From Platerodrilus igneus (lineage: Eukaryota > Arthropoda > Insecta > Coleoptera > Lycidae), in NCBI GenBank assembly GCA_036346225.1, contig JARFIW010001104.1:6908001-6972000 (forward strand): DNA of 64,000 bases, written 5' to 3'. Every line of letters begins with the position of its first letter. Position 1 is the stretch's first letter. Below the pieces are notes generated by a model. That model was given only the letters and a program-made list of their open reading frames with translations, was not told the origin of the DNA and did not search any database. The position numbers and the translations under genes are program-made. Shown in pieces: positions 1 to 10,175 of the stretch.

Positions 1-535
1 AAGATTAGCACAAGGTCGTGCTACATTTAACAAGAAAAAGCAACTACTGTGCTCAAAGACCACAAACATAGAAACAAGGAAAAGATTGCTTAAAACATAT
101 GTGTGGAGCACAGCACTGTACGGCTGTAAAGCCTGGACAGTAGGAGAAGCGGACAAGAAAAGGTAGAAGCCTTTGAAATGTGGTGCTACAGGCGTATGAT
201 GAAGATATCATGGACAGACAAAGTTAAGAACGAAGAGGTACTAAAAATGGTAGGGAAGAAAGAAATATGTGGAAAACAGTAAAAATAGGAGAGATAGGAT
301 GATAGGCCACATACTACGGCATGAGGGAATAGTGCGGAATATATTAGAAGCAGAGGTAGGAAAAAAGAGAAGAAGAGGCAGACCTAGATTAGACTACTGC
401 ACACAGATAGTAAAAGATGTAGGCTGTAGAGGTTTCAGGGAGATGTGTAGGCTAGCCCAGAATAGAAATCAATGGAGGTACGCATCCAACCAATCCCAAG
501 ATGGATAAACTAATGACGAAAAGATAACTGTGCTT
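1..535 (+). pseudogene. RTE/CFDP2-like LINE, C-terminal end of EN-RT ORF (truncated)
   Basis: This is the last part of a non-LTR retrotransposon reverse transcriptase ORF, entering from the left window edge. Reading across frames gives the family's C-terminal blocks: FNKKKQLLCSKTTNIETRK, a TALYGCKAW-like block, FEMWCYRRMMKI, MIGHILRHEG, RGRPRLDYC and a final NQSQDG before a stop. The frame is broken at least twice, by one-base losses near 162 (in the run before GTAGAAGCC) and near 255, so no protein can be made. The 3' end carries the motif ATGATGATTATTATAAG, a TGA-rich tail rather than poly(A), as is common in RTE-type elements. Clade assignment is from remembered family motifs. Confidence 0.9.
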
Positions 536-1575
536 AAACATGATGATTATTATAAGTAACTACAAGAATTGGTTGGGCAATATTCTCGAATAATGTTAAG
601 TGTGTGAAAGGATTTACTGGAAAACCATTATTTCGGCAAATGTCTAAGTGTTGGGGGATCTTGGTAGCCACAGGTTGCTTAACCTCCTTCACTGAATCTC
701 GGTAAAATAGGGTATAAAATTAGAAAACAATACAAAAGAAACGAGCTGAATACACAGGCTGTGTGAGAATTTCAGGGAACTATGTAGGCTAGCTCAGAAT
801 ATAAATAAGTGCAGGTATGTGTCCAACCAGTTTTGAGACGGAAAACCTAATGACGAAAAAATAAGCGCAGATAAATCTGATGATTAGTATAAACAACTAG
901 TTGTTGGTTGCGAAATACCTGCAACTAATGTTTACTGTGCGAAAGGATAAATTGGAAAATATATTAAATCGCCAAATGGTTAAGTGTTGGGGGAACTTGG
1001 CAGCCACAGGCTGCTTACCTCCCTTCACAACCATTGAAGGTCGGCGAAATAGGGCATATAACTGTAAAACAATAGAAAGTGATCAAACTGCATCTAACAA
1101 GAAAGAACAGCGCCTATGAGGAAAGACAACAAACATAGAATAAGAAGAAAATTGTTGAAAGCATATGTGGAGCACAGCACAGTATGCCTATGAAATACGG
1201 GCAGCCTGAAACGCAGACAGAAAAACGGTAGAAGCCTTTTGAAATGCTGTGTTTTAGATGTATAAGAACGATAGCATGGACAGACAAAGATAATAACAAA
1301 TAAGTTACAGAAATAGTAGGGAACAAGGATATCTGGGGAAAAAGAGAAATAGTAGGGCGGAATACGTTCTAAGGCATTTTTGGGGAATAGTATGTCATAT
1401 ATTACAAGCAGAGATAGGTAAAAAGAGGTAGATGTAGACCTAGATCAGACAGATATAGATGTAAATTGTTCATATTTCAGGGGAATCTTTAGGTTAGTTC
1501 AGAATAGGGAACAATGATGGTACGCGTCTAACCAGTTCTAGGACTGAAGACCTAATGATGATGAAGAAATATTTA
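536..1575 (+). repeat. Two further diverged LINE 3' ends in series
   Basis: After the first LINE tail come two more in the same orientation. Each begins with a linker containing GTGCGAAAGGAT-like and GGCAGCCACAGGCTGCTTA-like sequence, followed by a LINE terminus with TTTCAGGGAAC, TAGGCTAGCTCAGAAT, CCAACCAG and CTAATGACGAAAAAA. The third tail (about 896-1575) is longer, still shows AACAAGAAAGAACAGC and CATGGACAGACAAAG, and ends in CTAATGATGATGAAGAA. Divergence increases along the series, suggesting successive insertion or old tandem duplication. Confidence 0.75.
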
Positions 1576-4500
1576 TGATCTTTCGCATTCACTGTAAGAT
1601 AGAAGGAGATCGGGAGCATTAACTTTAGGTATTATAGAAGGAGAGGCATAGCGCGTCACTATTATAAATCAATCACACAATCGACGCTAATAAACTATTC
1701 TGAGACACCTTGCGTCATTACGGTGTAAAATATTCCATACAATACGAGTACGTTCTAGAAACGAGATAAATTTGTATATAACTGCGAAGCTTCGATTTCG
1801 ATTGCGAAATGTTACTTTGATTAAAGTCGCAAGCATGTTGCTATGCAAAAATCATATTTTGAGTATGCAATATGCATATCGTTTAATAATTAAATTCACT
1901 GTAATACGATAGTATTTATCAATTTACTTTGTGTAATTAACTATCTAAAATGTTTATATATAAACGAAATCTATTACTATTGATTGGAGTCCCCAGTTGT
2001 TGTCAATAAAATGCGCTGTGATGCCGTAATAGGACTTCCTATTAATGGCAGTTCATCCGTCTAACGTATAAGATATTTTTGAACTGATGTTTTGCAGTAT
2101 GTTCATACAAAAGCATATAGAACATTTACAACATAGTTTCTTTCAATCATAAATTTATTCCTAACAAGTACTTATTTACATAATTATTAAAATGTTCCTC
2201 ACCTTATCTAGGTTCAAATTTAGAGAACTCAAATTTCTTCTTTTGTGAATAGTTTACCCGGCTTTGTTTCGTACGCTTGCAAGGTTTGTTTATGCCAAAA
2301 AAATTCTTGACAGATAGTCTATTTAAAAAGCTTCAAAATCTGACCACAAACTTTCCTGGTAAAAGCTCACAAAAAAATGATTAAAACTTATTCTACCTTA
2401 AATTCAAATGACATAAATACTGAAATCTAACTTACAAACAATTAAAATTTTATACTTATAGTTATATGTTTAAAAAACGCTCCTCCAAATCTTCCTTCTT
2501 GGTTTTATTTTAAATTGACGTTCAAATCCAGTTTACAAAATCATCCTTTAGCTTAAATCTTCATTTAGAAACATCAGTTTTCAAAGTGCATTTTCAATTT
2601 AGTTATTTAAGTTAATTTTGAAGTAATTTTTATCCCGGAGAATTGTCCATCTTCGTTGTATATTACAAAATCATATAACTGCATTTTATACCTTACATAT
2701 TTATGCAGGTTATGTTTAAGAATTACTTCTATATTCACTGCTACACTGTAATTATTAAATACAGTATGCATACTGTACAGCATACTTTAAAACAACATGT
2801 TAGCGACTTAAATGAATTGAATCAAATTCGGTCATTGAATGCCCTAATTTAATAAAAGTGCTCCATTTATATACAATTTATTTTGACTTCGTCAGTTTTT
2901 CTAGATTTCTCGAGTTCCATATTAAACATAGTAGACCGTATCGATGCAAGATTTCTAAGAATTTCTCATTAGCTCGAATTGCGCGATTGATTTATAATAG
3001 TGACGTGCGCTGCTCCGTCTTTCTCTAACACATAAGGTTATTGTGGCGTCGCCTCTATCCAGCAGCAATGCAAAAGATAGTACAATTAATTCTTATCGAT
3101 TTTATGGGTTTTTAATGTTTCTGCGGATTCTTAGAATAAACGTTTATTTTATTTAATGAGTTTACACAATATTTCTTATTAATTGACGTATTTCCTTGAA
3201 GTTTCAAGAACATGTTTTATTTAAAATGTTATACGGATATTTTACACACAGGTAATTATATATTACATAAATAACTAATGCTTTTAATTGCTTTACCAAC
3301 GGCTTTTGTATATGCAAAAGACCGACATTCTTAACGCTTGAAAAATATTTGCGTGCATGGTAAACTAAAACGTGATATCAATAACAGAATTATTATATAA
3401 AGATTCAAGCGTTATTTTTTACAAGACATATGGTTCTTAAGCTAAATAGAGCGAATGTTATTTAAGTGAAATGCGTAGACCTGGGACTATTCTATGGTAT
3501 TTATAGCGAACGAAGAGCATATTTTATACATCGAAAATGTATTTTTATAATAACTAATAGGCGGAAATGAAAGGATTTATATCTGAATCGCATTTGCTTT
3601 TCTATCTACACATAATTAATAAAAATACAATAAAATTTGCAATGCCTCTATACAATCAAAAACGTCTTTTGTTAACACATTAACTAAGAAATCTTCTTAT
3701 ACACAGAGATATAAATATCACTTACAAATGCATTTTACAGTCGAGAAGGAGACAATATCTTATTACTACATAGGTATTAAATTGATATTTACCTAATCCT
3801 TTTAATAATTAGAGAACCCCAAAATATTTCCTATGTAAGTCACAAAATTTTCTTTAAAGTTTTCATTGATAATTTTAATATTCTTGTACTACACCGCCTC
3901 AATGTAGTTGATCAACGACGTGCAGTAGATATTTTTTTAAAGGTCAAAATGCCTCGAGATCTGAACTCAAATTTGCTAAAATGTAACTATCCATTTACAA
4001 ATAATTTTTATACAAAAAATAGAAACTTATCCAACCTTAATACACCTAATAATGTACAATGGGTCGTTTTACGTTTAAAACAATGTTATACTCACTTTGA
4101 GTTGTCAAATTCTTGCTAATATTCTTATCTTTATGATAACCTGCCTTTGGTTATTTAACAAATCGTTTCCATCCGACTTTACGCATCGAAACTTTTCTGG
4201 TTCCAAATTTTTAGATTTCCATTTTTTAATCAATCTTCATACGTAGAAGTATTAGGATACAAAGTACATTTATTTTTAATAGATTAGAAGTATCCGAGTA
4301 ACCTTGCACCAAGATATCTTATTATTTATATTGGCGCAATGAGTTATCGTTTCATAAAATAATTATATCAAAGATCGTAAGTCTCATAACTTATGTTCAA
4401 AACTTCAATGTTACATGTTGAATAAATCGCTCTAATTAGTACTCTCTATATAATAAAATAATCTTGACAAATCGTTCTTCGTTTTTCTGTTATATTCTCA

Positions 4501-5189
4501 AAGATGATGCAACAATTAGTTAGTATTTCGCGTTCTTATCGCTTTACTGAGCTGTGAGTTTAGAATTTATAGCGATCGTAAAAAGTTTCCCATCTTTCTT
4601 GGTGAATAAAATCAGTAATCGTTATTTCTCTGCTACGAGCTTCTGTACAGCTAATAAAACTCGTTATCTTATTTTTTTTATAGTTTTCGGTGTTATCGCT
4701 TTCCGCGATTCGACGTGTATTCATCGACAGAAAATAATTAGCTGATAACTTAAATATAATCGATTCTGAAAGGAAGTATTTTTGGTCTTGTATTCAAAAA
4801 CGTAGATATAATGAAATCGAGGATTCTGGAACTAGTTGTCTTACAATAAATGTCGTGTATTACGTTTATTAAATGATATTTTAAAGTATGAATGCAGTAT
4901 GAAATTTACATTTTAGACACATTTCGCGGTCTTTTAAGGCAGCAATTTAAAGGTATTTCACAAGAATAATTGTTTACACAGGGATTTGAAATCAATGAAT
5001 ACTTTCTATTTATAACGGATTTTAAATTGGACTTTGTTCTTTGATGGCGTGTGAACACTATACGTACTTAAAGCGTGTTATTTTACATGGCAATCTTTTT
5101 CTTATGAAAATGCTATACAGGTAAAATATTGCAAAATTTTATTTTGGGGTCTGTTTTTTCATAGAATGTGATGCCTCCTTATCACATCA
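1576..5189. other. AT-rich DNA without recognisable genes (inside duplication)
   Basis: About 3.6 kb of AT-rich sequence with only short random-looking frames. Part of it (about 4060-4810) has a diverged inverted relative inside each 1.6-kb tandem unit at 52130-53040, so it is itself repetitive. No tRNA, transposase or RT motif was found. Confidence 0.6.
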
Positions 5190-5190
5190 A

Positions 5191-5234
<44 letters not shown>
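5190..5234. repeat. (TA)n microsatellite
   Basis: An almost pure TA dinucleotide run. The matching position in the second copy is split by about 1.75 kb of unrelated DNA that is flanked on both sides by TA runs (13806-13857 and 15590-15658). Confidence 0.95.
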
Positions 5235-5237
<3 letters not shown>

Positions 5238-5361
5238 GCACAAGGCAAATTGAAAAATACTAAAGTATTTGTTAATAAGACGAAATAATAACTTCGACTT
5301 GCAGCAAAGCCCAAATGATCATTGCAAATCGAGCGAGCAATTGAAAGATGAAAACATAAGG

Positions 5362-5435
5362 CCCCGGATAGGATACGAACCAGCATCTCAGGCTTTCGCG
5401 GCCTATGTGTTTTCCAATTACGCTCCCGAAACGGG
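5362..5435 (-). repeat. tRNA-derived SINE head (SINE-B)
   Basis: On the minus strand a pol III promoter-like pair is visible: an A box-like GAGCGTAATTGG (complement of 5414-5425) and a B box GGTTCGTATCC (complement of 5371-5381), one base from consensus. Spacing is tRNA-like, and an AGGC/GCCT anticodon-stem-like pairing lies between them. The acceptor ends do not pair convincingly, so this is a tRNA-derived repeat rather than a tRNA gene. The copy at 15788-15862 has a consensus B box. Confidence 0.5.
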
Positions 5436-5539
5436 TGACGACAATAAGAAAATTATACTAATCTGTGGTCAAGGAGCAATCGCCTCCGACGTCCCCTTCG
5501 GATCCGTTGCCAATGATTAAGTGTTTTTATTGTAGAAAA

Positions 5540-6289
5540 AAATCAGGAATATTATATTATATCAGAAGTTTTTTCTTTGAAAGTCCCACAATTTAAGAAT
5601 TTTACATGAATATTTCCTATGTTGCGGTCGAAAAGGGGACATACGGTATATAAAAATGTAGATCATAGAGCCACCAATGGAATCCTATGATGAATACATT
5701 CTCACAAGTTTCAATTTTAGCGAATTTGAAAACCTTCTACAGCAATTTTGAAGAGACCGGCAACACAAATAGGTTGAACTAATTTAGACTCAAGTGTATT
5801 CCCTTAAGCCCTTTTTGTAACATAAATTTAGATTCGCACATCACTAAGATTTAGTTTTACTACATTATTCGTGCAATATTAAGCCTAAAGCGATAAAAAG
5901 CCCAATGTAATATATGACACCGCTACCGACTTAATTCCAAATCTTTGTTAATGCAGTATTTAATTATTCATACGCGCTGGGAAGACTGCTATGAAGCTTG
6001 CATTAAAGCTTATTATGGAATTCAATAAAGTCCAGACAACTGGAAAAGAAAATTACAAAATTCAAAACTGCACAGGTAAATTTTAGACATTTCAAAGGTA
6101 AAATAGGAGGTAATTCAAAATTTTCAAAAGAAAAATTTCCTGAATATTAAAAGTCCATGCAATTTATAATAAAAAATTCAAAAATCATGGAAGAATAGCT
6201 AATGGTTAACACAAAGCCTATATGTGAGTCATAAAAAAATACAAAAATCAGAATAGAAAAGTTATTGGAAAGTTCTCAACGTATCCTGT
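5540..6289. other. Repeat-internal DNA, no gene seen
   Basis: Present again at 15960-16650 and partly at 25830-26240. No open frame of note, no RNA gene and no transposon ends were recognised. Confidence 0.6.
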
Positions 6290-7109
6290 CCTTCTTTTTC
6301 TCCTATATTTTCATTTTTCACAGATATCTTTATTCCTCTACTATTTCTACAACCTATTTGTTATTAACTTTGTCTGTCTCTTGCTACCATCTTCATACAT
6401 CTGAATCACAACATTTCAGAAGGCTTCTATCTCTTTCTGTCTGATTTTCCGATTGCCCCTATTTCATAGATGTACTGTGCTGTGCTCCACATTATGCTTT
6501 GAACAGTTTTTTCTTGTATCTATGTTCGTTGTCTTTGGGCATAGCTGTTGTTCTTTCTTGTTTGATGCAGTTCGGTCACCTTCTATTGTTTTACAGTTAT
6601 ATACCCTATTTCGCCGATATTCAGTGGTATACGAAGAGTTGTAAGCAGCCTTTGGCTGCCAAGTTCCCCCAGCACCCGAACCTATGTCGAATTCATAGTT
6701 TTTCCAATTTATTCTTTCACACAATCAACATTAGTTGAAAATATTTCACAACCAACACCTGTAGTTGTTTATAATAATCATCAGATTTAAGAGCACTAAT
6801 TTTTTCGTCATTGGGTTTTACATCATGAAACTGGTTGGACTTGTACCTCAGCTTATTTATTTTCTGAGCTAGCCTACACCATTCTCTGCAATTCTCACAA
6901 CAGCCGATATACAGCTCGATTTCCTTCTATTGTTTTCTAATTATATGCCCTACTTTATCGAGATTCAGTGGCATGTGAAGGGAGTTAAGCAACCAGCGGC
7001 TGCCAAGGTTCCCCCAACACTTAGACATTTGCCGTATTAATAGTTTTCAAATAAATCCTTTCGCACAATTAACATTAGTTGAGATTATTGCCCAACCAAT
7101 ACTTGTAGT
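6290..7109 (-). repeat. Two diverged LINE 3' ends in series, minus strand
   Basis: Reverse-strand counterpart of the series at 536-1575. On the minus strand the order is linker (GTGCGAAAGGATTTAT, TGGCAGCC, CTGGTTGCTTAA), a short LINE terminus (TAGGCTAGCTCAG, CCAACCAGTTTC, CCAATGACGAAAAAA), a second linker and a longer diverged terminus carrying AACAAGAAAGAACAACAG. The same composite order is present here, at 536-1575, at 9130-10175, at 16650-17769 and near 51756-57436. Confidence 0.75.
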
Positions 7110-7725
7110 TGCTTATAATATTATTATGTTTAAGTATAGTTACTTTTTTCGTCATTAGTTTGTTCATCTTGGGACTGGTTGGATGCGTACCTCCATTGAT
7201 TTCTATTCTGAGCTAGCCTACACATTTCCCTGAAATTCCTACAGCCTACATCTTTCACTAACTGTGTGCAGTAGTCTAACCTAGGTCTGCCTCTGCTTCT
7301 CTTTTTTTCTATCTCTGCTTCTAATATATTCCGCACTATTCCCTCATGTCTAAGTATGTGGCCTATCATTCTATCTCTCCTATTTTTTACTGTTTTCTAC
7401 ATACTTCTTTCTTCCCCTACGATTTCCAGTACCTCTTTGTTCTTAGCTTTGTCTGTGCATGATATCTTCATCATACGTCTGTAGCACCACATTTCAAAGG
7501 CTTCTACCTTTTCCTTATCTGCTTCTCCTACTGTCCAGACTTCACAGCCATACAGTCTGTTCTCCACACATATGTTTTAAGCATTCTTTTCCTTGTTTCT
7601 ATGTTTGTGGTCTTTGAGCACAGTAGTTGCTTTTTCTTGTTAAATGTAGTACGACCTTGTGCTAATCTTTGTTTTATATCTTTTGTGTTTTTCCCATCAT
7701 GCGTTATTTGACTTCCTAGGTAGCA
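7110..7725 (-). pseudogene. RTE/CFDP2-like LINE, 3' fragment, minus strand
   Basis: The C-terminal part of the same LINE ORF on the minus strand, starting at the GSQIT block and running through DIKQRLAQGR, FNKKKQLLCSKTTNIETRK, KTYVW, FEMWCYRRMMKI, a clean MIGHILRHEG...RGRPRLDYC block and NQSQDEQ. The last 80 codons (7130-7369) are open; upstream the frame is interrupted. Its 5' edge near 7725 abuts a plus-strand copy of the same family head to head. Confidence 0.9.
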
Positions 7726-7734
7726 GGAAAGAGT

Positions 7735-9128
7735 CGACGTCTCTTCCAACTTGTAAGCTATATGTATGAGACAGGCGAGATACCCAAAGATTTCAAACGT
7801 AGCATCATAGTAACTATACCAAAAAGAAAGGCGTGGATAGATGTGAAAATTTTCGAACAATAAGTTTGACAGCACACGTGTCAAAATATTAACTAGAATT
7901 GTGCAAAGACGAATGGAAAAACGAGCTGAAGAAATACTAGGAGAAGACCAATTTGGGTTTAGGCGAAACAGGGGAACACGGGAGGCTATTTTAGCTCTGA
8001 GAGTGATAATGGAGAAAACAATAGAAAAGGGAAAGCAAGTATATAGGGTTTGTAGATCTGGAAAAAGCATTCGACAATGTAAATTGGAAAAAAATGTTCG
8101 AAATACTCAAAAGATTGGAATGAGTTATAGGATAGACGAATAGTACATAGCTTATACAAAGAGCAAACAGCAGTAATAGAATTAGAGCAGGAACGGAGAA
8201 GTAAACATTAGGAAAGGGGTGAGACAGGGATGTGCCCTATCCCCATTGATCTTTAACTTGTACATAGAAGAGGCAATGAATACTGTCAAATGCAGGAATA
8301 CATTTGGAATTACTATGGAGGGACAAAAAATTGATATGCTTAGATTTGCAGATGATATAGCGGTATTAGCGTCTAGCAAGGAAGAGTTAGAAGCTGCTCT
8401 TAATGAAATGGAAACGGTTCTGACAGAGAGATACGGTATGAAAATTAACAAAACTAAAACTAAAGTTCTAGTTTGCAAAGGTGGGGAAAATAAATCAAAA
8501 ACAACAATACAAGTATGTAATACGAACTTACAAGAGGTTAAGGATTTGTGCTACATAGGAAGCCAAATAACGTAAGATGGGAAAAGCACAAAAGATATAA
8601 AACACAGATCAGCACAAGGTCGTGCTACATTTAACAAGAAAAAGCAACTACTGTGTTTAAAGACAACAAACATAGAAACAAGGAAAAGATTGCTTAAAAC
8701 ATATGTGGAGCACAGCACTGTACGGCTGTAAAACCTGGACAGTAGGAGAAGCGGACAAGAAATTGTTGAAACCTTTGAAATGTGGTGCTACAGGCGTATG
8801 ATGAAGATATCATGGACAGACAAAGTTAAGAACGAAGAGGTACTAAAAATGGTAGGGAAGAAAGAAATATGTGGAAAACAGTAAAAATAGGAGAGATAGG
8901 ATGATAGGCCACATACTACGGCATGAGGGAATAGTGCGGAATATATTAGAAGCAGAGATAGGAAAAGAGAAGAAGAGGCAGACCTAGATTAGACTACTGC
9001 ACACAGATAGTAAAAGATGTAGGCTGTAGAGGTTTCAGGAGATGTTAGGCTAGCCCAGAATAGAAATCAATGGAGGTACGCATCCAACCAATCCCAAGAT
9101 GGATAAACTAATGACGAAAAGATAACTG
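7735..9128 (+). pseudogene. RTE/CFDP2-like LINE, RT domain to 3' end
   Basis: A 5'-truncated copy. It enters just before the RT domain (MYETGEIPKDFKR, then an IPK motif), continues with EDQFGFRRNRGTREAI (7901-8143), shifts frame where the family reads VYIGFVDLEKAFDN, and resumes at MRQGCALSPLIFNLY. The catalytic motif is intact as LRFADDIAVLAS (about 8338-8373), followed by MKINKTKTKVLVC and GSQIT, then a stop at 8574. The C-terminal blocks follow in other frames to the TGA-rich 3' end near 9128. The copy is dead through several frameshifts and stops. Confidence 0.92.
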
Positions 9129-10175
9129 TGCTTAAACATGATGATTATTATAAGTAACTACAAGAATTGGTTGGGCAATATTCTCGAATAATGTTAAGTG
9201 TGTGAAAGGATTTACTGGAAAACCATTATTTCGGCAAATGTCTAAGTGTTGGGGGATCTTGGTAGCCACAGGTTGCTTAACCTCCTTCACTGAATCTCGG
9301 TAAAATAGGGTATAAAATTAGAAAACAATACAAAAGAAACGAGCTGAATACACAGGCTGTGTGAGAATTTCAGGGAACTATGTAGGCTAGCTCAGAATAT
9401 AAATAAGTGCAGGTATGTGTCCAACCAGTTTTGAGACGGAAAACCTAATGACGAAAAAATAAGCGCAGATAAATCTGATGATTAGTATAAACAACTAGTT
9501 GTTGGTTGCGAAATACCTGCAACTAATGTTTACTGTGCGAAAGGATAAATTGGAAAATATATTAAATCGCCAAATGGTTAAGTGTTGGGGGAACTTGGCA
9601 GCCACAGGCTGCTTACCTCCCTTCACAACCATTGAAGGTCGGCGAAATAGGGCATATAACTGTAAAACAATAGAAAGTGATCAAACTGCATCTAACAAGA
9701 AAGAACAGCGCCTATGAGGAAAGACAACAAACATAGAATAAGAAGAAAATTGTTGAAAGCATATGTGTGGAGCACAGCACAGTATGCCTATGAAATACGG
9801 GCAGCCTGAAACGCAGACAGAAAAACGGTAGAAGCCTTTTGAAATGCTGTGTTTTAGATGTATAAGAACGATAGCATGGACAGACAAAGATAATAACAAA
9901 TAAGTTACAGAAATAGTAGGGAACAAGGATATCTGGGGAAAAAGAGAAATAGTAGGGCGGAATACGTTCTAAGGCATTTTTGGGGAATAGTATGTCATAT
10001 ATTACAAGCAGAGATAGGTAAAAAGAGGTAGATGTAGACCTAGATCAGACAGATATAGATGTAAATTGTTCATATTTCAGGGGAATCTTTAGGTTAGTTC
10101 AGAATAGGGAACAATGATGGTACGCGTCTAACCAGTTCTAGGACTGAAGACCTAATGATGATGAAGAAATATTTA
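9129..10175 (+). repeat. Two diverged LINE 3' ends in series (copy 2)
   Basis: Same arrangement as 536-1575, near-identical in sequence. One visible difference is ATATGTGTGGAGC at 9762-9774 against ATATGTGGAGC in copy 1. Confidence 0.75.

Larger units (their letters stand above)
1..5180 (+). repeat. Segmental duplication, copy 1 (left edge cut by window)
   Basis: This block recurs in the same orientation at 8605-13805, offset about 8.6 kb. Long stretches match base for base: the 72-codon frames at 901-1119 and 9499-9717 translate identically. From about 4930 onwards the two copies diverge more, with several substitutions and short indels, so the near-identical part ends before the homology does. 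Both copies run into a (TA)n tract. The block starts with serial LINE 3' ends and continues as AT-rich DNA without recognisable genes. Confidence 0.95.
5235..7725. repeat. Segmental repeat 2, copy 1
   Basis: This matches 15658-18360 in the same order and orientation, and the first part again at 25488-26240. It contains a tRNA-like SINE head (minus strand), a stretch around GGACATACGGTATATAAAAA with no coding features, and then LINE 3' ends on the minus strand. Against copy 2 it shows visibly more substitutions than the 1-4925/8605-13530 pair. Confidence 0.9.

Noticed and set aside
7110..9128. 5' inversion (twin priming) of a single LINE insertion
   Set aside because: Both head-to-head arms contain the same 3' end region, which one inverted insertion would not; two copies or a duplication breakpoint is required.
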